From: Cerioporus squamosus
Lineage: Eukaryota; Basidiomycota; Agaricomycetes; Polyporales; Polyporaceae
Length of the DNA stretch: 35,110 nucleotides
Direction of reading: 5' to 3'
Assembly: GCA_022592435.1 (NCBI GenBank)
Contig: JABYQS010000289.1
Span: 1 to 35,110, forward strand
Position 1 is the first letter of the stretch. Each line of letters opens with the position of its first letter. A program made the translations under genes and the position numbers. The notes beneath the pieces were generated by a model. The model searched no databases. It saw nothing but the letters and a program-made list of their open reading frames with translations, and was not told where the DNA came from. Below, piece by piece: positions 10,929 through 19,975 of this stretch.

Positions 10929-11257
10929 GTACTTGTTTCGCGGGAGTCATCGTATCTGGCGGGACCGCCTGACAGCGCAGTGCACGGAATTTGCCCTGCA
11001 CAGCCCGCGTTACGGCCTTGGCGATCCCAGCTCACATGGATGTGCCTGGGGCGTGCTGGTGCACGAGCCACAAGAATTGGCGCTGCTTGACTACCAAGTC
11101 ATGGTCCCTACAAACGACGGCGTACGCGACTATAATCTAGCCATCGACCACCGAGGTTAGTCGTGCATTCACTGGAAGGTGAGCTGAGTACCCCTTGGGT
11201 GTTCCGATGGTCGGCACTGAGGATGCACGACATCTGGTAGGGATGGCAAGACATCTT

Positions 11258-11291
11258 CCCCAGTAGACTGAGATCGCTTGGTCTACTGGGG
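11258..11291. repeat. 11 bp inverted repeat with 12 nt loop
   Basis: CCCCAGTAGAC at 11258-11268 pairs perfectly with GTCTACTGGGG at 11281-11291. It sits immediately before the DUF4139 remnant. Confidence 0.85.
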
Positions 11292-11293
11292 AC

Positions 11294-11479
11294 ATGGCTG
11301 TAAAGGTTCACTGGACGACTATAAAGGACGGGAAAGGGGGAGAGGAGGATGGATTGAACAAGTGGCTATGCGGCATCTATGCTGGCCACAATATCACCTT
11401 GCAGACGGAGTTTGGTATGAAGGGACCAGCCGACGGTGAATGGGAGGGAATATTAGCGACCAAGATTAGCGGGCAGTAA
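11294..11479 (+). pseudogene. Truncated DUF4139 C-terminal remnant (inverted between A and B)
   Basis: A 61-codon open frame on the plus strand reads KDGKGGEEDGLNKWLCGIYA, aligning with NGKGGEKDG(M/V)YEWVCAVPAG near the end of the three full DUF4139 proteins. It continues with a T/LQTEFGMKGP segment matching the EAEWxVKAP segment. Everything upstream of the last exon's 3' part is missing. Divergence is high compared with A/B/C, so it is an old copy. It ends in its own stop at 11477-11479. It may still be transcribed as a small protein from ATG 11294, but I see no evidence for that. Confidence 0.75.
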
Positions 11480-11694
11480 ATGCGTTCTGAGGAGTGCACT
11501 GACCTTCGAGGCTGTTCACAGAATTTGAACTCTTAAGGATCACTTCGTCAACTCAAAACAATAAATGAGCTCACTCACCTTCTTGAACCAACACATCCGA
11601 ACGTCGGGGACCGACTAATATGACCTGTTAGTATTGGACAGCTACACATCGTACAGAGAGCCAGGAAACACGAATACGAGTACTTTCCTAGTTG

Positions 11695-13713
11695 TCAGTT
11701 CTTCTGCGCGCCGTCCTTCTTGACGCGCTCCTCCCACTTCACGTTGCTGGGCGCCTTGACCGTCCACTCCGCCTCCAAGGTGACCTTCTTGCCAGCTGGC
11801 ACGGCGCACACCCACTCGTACACCCCGTCCTTCTCCCCACCTTTCCCGTTCTCAACCTTCGACCACCGCGCCCTGGCCTTCTTGACCTCGCCCTCCAGGC
11901 TGACAGTGACCTCTTCGCCGTCCTTCGCCTGTGCGAGCCCGTCGGGCTTCCTGAGCATGACCTTGATGTTCGCGTCCTCGTTGCCCAGGGGAATAGCATC
12001 GCGGACGACAAGGGTTTCGATGTCGAACACGTGTCCGTTCGTTGCCGTGGTAGTGATCGTGCGCGTGGTGGTCTTCGTTGGCTCCGCGAAGCTGCGCCCC
12101 GGCTCGTGCTCCGTATGCGACTTCTGGCTGTAGGTGACGCGCAGTGCTGTGTCGATGCCGAAGACGCAGTCGAGGCTCTCGTTGACGCTAATGAGCTGCG
12201 ACCGAGATCAGCGAACGTGTTCAGATTCCAACGACAGCGAGGAGGATACGTACATTGAAGGAGGTTTTGGTGACGAAGCCCTCGTCCATGAAGACGCTGA
12301 CTGGTCCCGGGAGCAGCTCGTACTCGCTCGTATTCTTGACTGTTCCCTCGATGAACGCCGACGTATTCTTGTGCGGGACGCACACGTACTTGAGGTCCGC
12401 CGAGAAGTCGAGGACGGCGATGGACACCTTGTGTGCAATCCCATCGCTGGGGAGCGTCACCTGCCCGTCCACACGATAGGCAAGAGACAACGGATTGCGA
12501 TTGACACTCGTGATTGCGGCAGATAAGTCGTACTCAACACCGCCTTCCACTATATCGTACTCTGCCTCTTCAGACCCTTGTGCGTTGCGGGCCACACTCT
12601 GCGGCGTATCTTGCCAAAGTGAAAATGGGGCAGGAACCGGCGGCGGGGCTGGTGGAGCCGCAGGGGCTGCACTTGCTCCGAAAAGACCGCCATTGGGAAC
12701 AGTTGCTGTACCTCCGAACAGACCGCCACGGGGAACTTGTGCTGTACGAAACGCAGTCTGTACTTGCGAAGGTGGATGGGGTCGAGTGGGAGTGACCTTG
12801 AGTGGGTCGACGACGGGCACGGAGAGACTGTTCAACGCCTGGGAATTGGCTGTGCTCAGGGTGAGGGCCGTGTCCGTCCAGTCTTCTCCGGTGCTCTGCG
12901 TGATGTTGGCGCAGTACAACAGCGAGATCTCGGAGGACGGCTTTCCCTCAGAAGTACTGGCGTGTAGGTCATAATACGGCTGCCAGCTCACGCCAGTCAC
13001 CACTGGGTGGGAAGAAGGGGTCAGCAAACCCAAAGGACAGATGCAGAGCGTAACAGACGTACGATACGTGAGCTGAAACGTGACGGTGCGGGCGCGCTTG
13101 GAGAGGATAGTTGCGATAACACGCCCAGCAGTCTCGCCTTCACTTGCGTTCTGCAACAGCCAGAGCTGCTTCTTCAAGGACGCGATCGCCACGTTGCTAG
13201 TCATGACGTCCTTCAAGGCCTGGCGCTTGCGCTGCACAAACCTGTCCAAGAACGCATCCATCTGCGTGGGTTTGTCGTTCGCGAGCGATTTGGCCGCGTT
13301 GTCGAGCACGTCGTACTCGTTCTGACGCACGTCTCGCTCAATCTCCAACGTCTGGATGGTCATCTCCACCTTCTGAACGGCGTCAGCATTTTTTTTCGGT
13401 CGCGGTCCGGGCGCATGGGTGAGCTTCGTGTCGCAGGAGATGTCAAAGACCCGCGCGTCATAACCGAGCCCGTGGATGCGAGGCGACTCCGTGACCACGC
13501 GACTTGACAGACCCGTTATCTCGAGCACGTTTCTGCCGCCCTGCGAACATGGGAGCAGCATTGTCAGTCAGCGTGAACACGCATCCTGAGAAGGGTCCTT
13601 ACCACTAAGTCGACCGTGAAAGTACGCGTCAGCTCGGCCGTCGACGACTGAAAGATGGTCACAGCCTTCACGGGGTGATCGGCCGCGTTGAGAGTCCTAG
13701 CGGTGATAGACAT
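11695..13713 (-). CDS. DUF4140/DUF4139 (MuiA-like) protein, copy B
   Basis: Four exons, 13713-13603, 13540-13063, 13002-12254 and 12195-11695, give 612 residues. Exon 2 (478 bp) and exon 4 (501 bp) have exactly the same lengths as in A and C, and all intron positions agree. Domains run as in copy A: DUF4140 from about residue 15, coiled coil about 100-160, DUF4139 from about 200. The linker (about 275-345) is the longest of the three and carries two GGLFG motifs, an A/P-rich run (PAAPPAPPPVPAPF) and an acidic patch, none shared with A or C. The second intron (13062-13003, 60 bp) differs in sequence from A/C but is again a multiple of three with no stop. This suggests B diverged before the A-C duplication. 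Confidence 0.88.
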
Positions 13714-14578
13714 GGTGGTGAGAAGGCAAGCTGACTTGAGCGGGCTTGAGCCTGTGCCGTGCAGGGTTGTTATATCGGATGGCCTCGATCGTCGGAGTCA
13801 CCCGAAGCGACAGGCGACAGGGGGTACTGTCACAACGACATTGATGTATCTATCCACACCGCCTCGAGCTTGCCGCGCACTCAATTAACAAGAACAAAAG
13901 GTGTTGCTCACCGACATGAGAATTGCAACTTGCAAGATCTTGTAGCCAAGTCCCGCGCCGGCTGAGCGAGAGCTGTGGACTCCTGGCTGCGCTCGATCTC
14001 GACGAAAACCCCCAAGAGTACCAAGATCTCTGCGAGGACCGAGAGGAACTTGCAGAATAACGGAAAGATCGTAAAGCGACGGAGAGGAAGACGGCTGTGT
14101 GTAAGTGGATGTGTGCCACACCGGCAGGTGAGATCATGGCTCCTAAGACCTGAGTGAGGCACAGTGGCTATAGAGGGGCGGGCCTGCGTGTAGTGGAAGA
14201 TGAACACCCTGTTCGAGGTAGCGGGTTATGAGATATGTAGAACAAAGATCTGGGGAAGGGGCAAAAACGGGGAAGGAACGTGGTTGAGATAGCCACCTCC
14301 CATGGACCGACAAGACTGCTCACTGTCCCCCTGGCATGATCGATCTGAACGCATCGCGCCGCATTGGCCAGACCAAACATAATGATATAGGCACACCAGA
14401 AGCAGCGCACTGGGGGAGATAGAGAATATCCGGTAAGGGGCAATAAGTCAACGAAGACCAATCCGAGTGTCCGCAAGTCCGTGAAGAATATGTCCTCTGC
14501 TAGCTGCATATGACACTACGGTCGTTGACTAGTCAGGATCATGAAAAGGAGTATTATGAGTGTGTAGCACACGCACCT
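13714..14578. other. Intergenic region upstream of DUF4139 copy B
   Basis: About 860 bp between the start of copy B and the 3' end of the small membrane protein. A minus-strand open frame (14207-13908) contains a hydrophobic stretch but begins with GTG and has no splice partner, so I do not call it. Confidence 0.5.
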
Positions 14579-15034
14579 TCACCGGAAGGTAGGGGCAGCA
14601 CCCCGCACCCGCGTACGTCCATCCTTCAGCTTCTCCGTGATGACAGGGCTCGCCGCAGGGCGGAACTTATACTCCTTCGAGTACCTGCACAACCACAACC
14701 ATGCATCCAGCATCACAACGACCTAGCTGCTCAGCTCCCGGCTCCCCGCAGCTCGACAACGCAGCATAGTGACGTACCTCTGCGCGTGCACAACCTTCGG
14801 ATCCGCGGTCTGCTCGATCGTGTTCAGGCGGAGCCTCAGCCCGAGCCAGAAGAGCAGGAGCATGAACACGATGAGTGCGATCCGCTTCCACGCGGAGGGC
14901 GTCGGTGGGTTGAACCGCGGGTCTTGCTCGAGCCGACGGTGCAGCTCCCTAACATCGCTCGTGGGTTCCTGTCGCAGAATCCTGCGCTTCTCGTCGCTCG
15001 TCGGGAGACGTTCGTAGTTGTAGTCGGTAGACAT
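14579..15034 (-). CDS. Small single-pass membrane protein, function unknown
   Basis: Two exons, 15034-14778 and 14684-14579, with intron 14777-14685 (GTACGT..GTGCAG), give 120 residues. A hydrophilic, charged N-terminal half (MSTDYNYERLPTSDEKRRIL) precedes one strongly hydrophobic segment (IALIVFMLLLFWLGLRLRL, about residues 52-70). A conserved-looking tail follows (YKFRPAASPVITEKLKDGRT). Without splicing the frame runs into unrelated sequence and a stop; with it the tail reads cleanly to TGA 14581-14579. I have seen similar YKFRPAASP tails in basidiomycete hypothetical proteins but know no function. The basic residues after the segment suggest a membrane anchor with the N-terminus in the lumen or cytosol; topology cannot be decided. 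Confidence 0.72.
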
Positions 15035-15186
15035 GATGGTAGCTGAGACGGTATGAAAGCAAGAAAGAGTGTCGGATTAGGCCCGGGGTAGGCAGGAAAA
15101 TGATGGTAGGTAGCAGAGTCTAGTCAGCCGCGCACCGCGCGCGCTCGGGCATGTTGCCCGCGACCGCAGTGGTGTGGACGAACGAA

Positions 15187-15193
15187 TATATAC
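15187..15193 (-). promoter_or_regulatory. TATA-like element of the small membrane protein gene
   Basis: GTATATATTCG on the minus strand, about 155 bp upstream of ATG 15034. Position and sequence fit, but this rests on sequence alone. Confidence 0.3.
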
Positions 15194-15370
15194 TTAGATT
15201 GTATGCGGAGCGTCATATAGTCTCATGGAGTAGACGAGAACAACATTAACGGCATTGCGAGAAGTTTGTACGATACCACCCAATGTAAGTTACCATAGCC
15301 CATGGCATGAACACCGAAGTACTGTAGATAAGTTACCGAAATGTCCAGACTCGCGACGACCCCAGGCATC

Positions 15371-17557
15371 TCAACAGCGACGATATATCCCTTGCCGGGC
15401 TTCCTCCTCCCTATGATGCCATAAGCAGGCCGCAGACTCTGAGTAGAACTAGTGCTCACCTGTACTCGAACATAACCTGCACGCCAATGAAGAGACATGC
15501 GCATGCGACGAGCAGGAACTGTATCCCCTGCCAACTGTCCACGATCTGGCGTATCATGTACTTGATCCCGTCGGTGCCGATAACGAATCCAACCAAGTTG
15601 GCCGTCATCATCATCAGGATGTTAAGCACCGCGCCGACAGCACAGACGTGTCTGTACCAGGACTTGTCTCCAAACTACGCTCGTTATCAGCATTGACGAA
15701 GAGGATGAACTGAGAGCACGACAACTAACCCTCGACGACGGCAGGAAGTACCGCGCAGCGACCTCGGGGACGATGAATAGGCTGACGAGCCAGCCCCACG
15801 CGAGCAACTTGAACGACAGGTCGTGCCAGAGCGCGACGAACGTAAAGACGAGCACGCTCGTAATGACGCGGTTCCGCGTGCCCCCGAGCGGGACGTAGAT
15901 GTACCGGATGATCCAGAGGTTGTAGCTGCGATGCCACGCGCGCCAGAAGCCGAGCGTCGAGTAGTTGTTCGCCATGCAGCGCACCATGTTCTCCGGCGGG
16001 TCCATCCCATCTGCCAGCGCCCACAGGCGGAAGAAGCGCCATGGAACGAGGAGCTAGCAGAAGATGGTCAGACGAGCGAACGTGTGCGAGATGGGGAGGC
16101 GTACCTTCAGCCAGACGACAATGAGGTTCCAGAATCCGACCATGCAGAGCTCGGCGGCGGAGTACCCAACCCATGCCTTCCGGTCTTTGATCGCCACGAC
16201 GTACATGAAGTGCAAGATAAACTCGAGAGTCATGATGCACGCGATGAAGCGGACAAGGTAGCCGAGCGTAGCTCGCCAGCTGAGCGAGACAGGTCTCCGT
16301 AGCTGTGACACGAACTGTTAGTATAGTTTTTGTCCCGAGCAGGCAGGTGCGCACCTGCCACATGAAGTCATTGAACGTCATGATAGGCCCGGCGATGTAC
16401 AGGGGCGGGTATATCGCGTATGCCACGAAGTTCACGTATGAGTACGTGTCCAGATCGTGGTTCACGCGCGATCTCAGCTTGTCTGGCAGCACAGCGCCTG
16501 TCTATAGCTCCGGTGAGCACTCTTCCGAGAGTCGAGCCCTGTCAACTCACGTCAGGCAGCCCCACACGGTTGCACGCCCAGTAGTAATCCATGCTGAACG
16601 AGACGAGCCGGAGCATCGTGATGTTGAAGCTGACATACCACCGCGGGTATAGCCCCTCCCATTCATCCTAGGTGCAAGGACTAGTCAGGTCAGCGAGGTC
16701 GGCCGACCGCAGGCAGGGACGCACCATAGTCACCAGCCACGGGTGAAGGTCCGCATATCTGTATCCGGAGTACCGTTCGTTGCCAAACAAGACAAGCGCG
16801 TTGAAGACCCATGTGAGGACGGGTCCTGCCTTGGATCCGCCGCACGCCTTCGCGAGGGAGTAGTTCATCGAAAGGATGGCGAAAACTTTGAAGGCGCTCG
16901 AGCCGTGCAGGGCGAACAGCATGGCAGTAGAGAATGCAACCAGGAAGGGGACGAGGTATAAGTTATTGGCATCCGGTAAGGGGCGGGTCTTGCTTGCAAC
17001 GAGGGTATACAGATGTTTCAGGCCTAGGAATGCACTGGCGAGGAGGATCAAGTAGAGGAGACCATTTCGGAAGGCCCGGTATTGTCTGTCACTGTTGTCC
17101 TGCGCCCGTCCATATTCAGCTTTCCCCGCGTCGCTTCGCGTAGTTCTCGCGCATCAACGTCCGAAACTCACTCACCACTTGCCGTCCGAACAGCCATCCC
17201 GGTGAGAGTGAGCTCTCGTAGAACGGATAATTGGGATGCGAAGCTGCACATCGCGTTCTCAGTGCATCTCCAGCTCAAGAAGAACAAGTACTCACGCGTG
17301 CTGAGCCGGTAGGGTATCCAGACCATGAGAGGGACCGCGACCGCGAATGCCACGTAGTAGATCATGAATTCCGATGTCCTCCATCGCGGCGCTGGGTGTT
17401 TCTCCGCTCGGCGTTCAGGGTTGTAGGATGAGGGTATGTCCACGGTGAGTTTAGTTATTCCCTTCGGTCTGAATACCGGCTGCGAAGGCGAGTCCAGCTC
17501 GAACGCTGCCGTCGGTCGCAGGTCGGATGGCATCTCGAGCACGACGTCCCCAAGCAT
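15371..17557 (-). CDS. GUP1: GUP1-like MBOAT O-acyltransferase
   Basis: Nine exons, 17557-17296, 17243-17176, 17099-16725, 16667-16551, 16501-16355, 16302-16105, 16053-15730, 15674-15460 and 15410-15371, give 581 residues, close to yeast Gup1. All joins keep phase and every intron is GT..AG. It is a multi-pass ER membrane protein. Diagnostic stretches are [20 protein letters not shown], the MBOAT core [20 protein letters not shown] with H430 in WHRSYN, and [15 protein letters not shown] with the presumed catalytic H466. It ends [17 protein letters not shown]. Yeast Gup1 remodels GPI anchors by adding a very long acyl chain to the lipid, and was first found through glycerol uptake; Hedgehog acyltransferase is the animal relative. 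Start ATG 17557 is the first in this frame after an in-frame TAG at 17581-17579, but a further upstream exon is possible. A TIR element begins 40 bp upstream. Confidence 0.9.
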
Positions 17558-17596
17558 ATGCAACGAGGAGATTCCGATCTAGAAGTGCTTCGTCTT

Positions 17597-18023
17597 GATG
17601 TAACTGGATGACTTTCCATAAGACTCTGCGGTCTACGGTCGCCGTAGATTCCTAGCGCGAGCTTCATCTTCCCCGGGTATCTTGGGCGCTGAACGGACAA
17701 CCGGGACATTCGGAGGTCGGTTGTTAAGATTATGTGAGCAACAAGTGTGATGGAAACAGGCTTTGTCATGATGGGGATTCCTTTCCAGTCGTTCGGAGGC
17801 TCAAAATGCCTAAGCGAGGCTAAGCGAGAGGTCTGCGGGAGCGTTTGGGTCTACGAAGGGGGGTCGACCCCCTTCGTAGATTTTGGGCGCTTGAGGGTCT
17901 ACGGAGCTCATTGCCATCAGCGGGGTCTGTATCGGCCTCGGCATCTCGGCCAACAGGCTTGTTTAGAGGTTTACGGTCGTCCGTAGACCCGCAGAGTCTT
18001 AGGAAAGTCATCCACTGGTCATC
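17597..18023. mobile_element. MITE-like element with ~50 bp terminal inverted repeats
   Basis: The left end (17597-17650: gatg..tggatgactttcc, then taagactctgcgg and tctacgg) is repeated in inverted orientation at 17968-18023 with only a few mismatches and single-base gaps. The 427 bp between has no coding capacity and carries further internal tctacg/cgtaga palindromes. Size, TIRs and lack of ORF fit a non-autonomous DNA transposon. A gtctt sits directly outside the left end (17592-17596) and again at 18028-18032, four bases beyond the right TIR, so a target duplication is possible but not clear. It occupies the divergent promoter region of GUP1 and CKB1. Confidence 0.65.
17850..17880. repeat. 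Near-perfect palindrome in the centre of the TIR element
   Basis: TCTACGAA followed by six G, then TCGA, then five C and TTCGTAGA. The arms are perfect apart from one extra G. The tip is a SalI-like GTCGAC core. Confidence 0.9.
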
Positions 18024-18082
18024 GAGAGTCTTCTGAGGGAGATGGCGGTAAGAAGCAAGAGTACAAGCACGCATCAATCAAG

Positions 18083-18110
18083 CCAGTCAGTCAATCAATC
18101 AATCAATCAC
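18083..18110. repeat. (AATC)n microsatellite
   Basis: About six units of cagt/caat-type tetranucleotides, ending in four consecutive caat units, just outside the MITE-like element. Confidence 0.85.
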
Positions 18111-18142
18111 GGACATAAGTAGCTGCTTATATGGGCCTATAC

Positions 18143-18195
18143 CAGTAAGTAAGAGCTATGATCATTTACTTACTTCTAAGTAAGTAAGTAAGTAG
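18143..18195. repeat. (AAGT)n tetranucleotide repeats in inverted arrangement
   Basis: agtaagtaa near 18143 is followed by ttacttact and then by four taag units. The acttactt / aagtaagt halves can pair as a hairpin. Located about 90 bp upstream of the proposed CKB1 start. Confidence 0.8.
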
Positions 18196-18277
18196 GAGGA
18201 CTTCGCCGCCCATTAGCTTAACTCTTTCCCTCTTACCACCACTTCGCCCTCCTCGCTACTTTGCAGATCGAATAGTC

Positions 18278-19407
18278 AGTATATGTCGACTTCAGAGCCT
18301 CGATTGCGACTGAGATTTTAACCTATGCAGTGGAGGAAGTGTCCACTGGATCAGGTTCCGACTACTCGAAGTAAGTCACTGTAACCTCCGATCCTTGCGT
18401 CCTGTTCTGACGCTTTTCTAGCTCGGTAATTAACCATCTAATCGCTGGAAGCGTCACTCACAAGTCTGCAGTGGATCTCATGGTTTCTGTCGTCGAAAGG
18501 CAATGAATACTTCTGCGAGGTCGAGGAAGACTACATCTTGGACCGATTCAACTTGACGGGCCTCAACACGGAGGTTCAGCACTACGCGCAGGCGTTGGAC
18601 ATGATCACAGATAACTTGGGTACGTCCTGCTGCTCCCAACTCTGGACTCCAAGCCTCATTCCGCCGAAGTAGACGAAGAGATCCAGGACGACCTCAGGGG
18701 AAACCTGGACCTCCAGGCTCGTCTCCTGTACGGTTTGATTCACGCTAGGTGGATAGTGACCGCGCGGGGTCTTGCAAAGATGGTACGCAACATTGCCTCT
18801 TTGATATGCATTACGACTCATCTCTACATACGCACCATCTTAGCTCGAGAAATACAAGCGGGCAGACTTCGGACGCTGCCCACGCGTCCTTTGCCAATCT
18901 CAACCCCTCCTTCCTGTCGGTCTTACGGACGTTCCATACGAGAAGTCCGTGAAGCTGTACTGTGGACGCTGCGAAGACATCTACTCCCCAAAGTCCTCTC
19001 GTCACGGCTCCATCGACGGCGCATACTTCGGCACATCCTTCCCCCACCTCCTCTTCCTTGTATACCCCAACCTCATACCACCGAAGAGCGGCCCCGTCGA
19101 CCTTGGCCTCACCGGACGCGGAGGCGATGTCGACAGCAGCCGGCGAAGCAGACGGATTCGGGAGGAGCAGGAGGCTCAGGCGGAGGGTGTTGGCGAGGGC
19201 ATGAGCACCGCGAGCGTGGCACTGAAGGCTGACCGGTATCGGCCACGTATCTTCGGCTTCCAGGTGAACGAGATCGCGAAGCTGCAAAGGTGGCAGGAGG
19301 CTGTGAGGGATAGGTGCGTGGTCTGCCCGCTGTGGCATCATTTATGCTGACACGTCGACTTATGCAGACAAATTGCACGCTTGGAGGAGCTGGAAGAGAA
19401 CGCATGA
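18278..19407 (+). CDS. CKB1: Casein kinase 2 regulatory subunit beta
   Basis: Proposed exons: 18278 (single A of the start codon), 18331-18370, 18422-18425 (4 nt), 18472-18619, 18673-18782, 18844-19313 and 19368-19407, 270 residues. The main body is unmistakable CK2 beta: [20 protein letters not shown], the acidic loop, [20 protein letters not shown], the zinc site C113PRVLC118 .. C141GRC144, then [20 protein letters not shown] and [11 protein letters not shown] low-complexity insert of about 45 residues precedes a [18 protein letters not shown] tail. CK2 beta dimerises through the zinc finger and docks two catalytic alpha subunits to form the constitutive kinase holoenzyme in nucleus and cytosol. 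The five downstream exons are secure. The first two joins (start codon split A|TG; 4-nt microexon giving DYSNSWISWF) are inferred from frame, branch sites and family spacing. Confidence 0.9.
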
Positions 19408-19975
19408 TGTACGAAGGAGGATAACGTCTTGTACCATCAGTTTAATTCAGGGTTCCCGTGTGCCGCATCGCAACCTCTACATGGTATGGCTGCTTGGCTG
19501 GAGGTACGTGCTCGTGTATATGGCAATGTCAGCATGCAACACACCGCAAGACGATATTCGGGTGCCTCCGTGTGCCAGGCGAATATTAGCTAAGTTTGTC
19601 TCCCTAGGCAGACGTTCCGGCCGTGATCGCAGATTCACCGTCTACTGACTTACTTGATGTTGCTGTGCACTTCCGCAGCGCTTGGCGGCCTTCAACCTTG
19701 TGGCCCGGGGACACTGCGGCTCTCACAGCAGGCTGCGCCTGTTCATCGACCTCTATCCTCAAGTTCAAGCGCAGCACTGACACAGGCAGTACCTGGAAGA
19801 TGAGCTGCGCCGCTGAATGTCGACCTGCGGGGCCAAGTTCCTTGTACCAGTACTCCGCTATCATGCCGAGAAGTCGTCGTGGGATGATGCTCCTGGCAGT
19901 ACCGCAGAATACGACAAAAGACGGCTATCCGGAACGCAGACCATCCGGACGGCTTCGCCTATAACTGCCAGTGCC
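19408..19975. other. Intergenic region between CKB1 and DUF4139 copy C
   Basis: About 570 bp between two tail-to-head plus-strand genes. Open frames on both strands (for example minus 19864-19604) have no family signature or splice partner. It should hold the CKB1 terminator and the copy C promoter; the only TATA-like string, cctataact, is about 20 bp from the ATG. Confidence 0.5.

Noticed and set aside
13908..14207. Small membrane protein upstream of DUF4139 copy B
   Set aside because: Starts only with GTG, has no splice partner, and the hydrophobic stretch is short.
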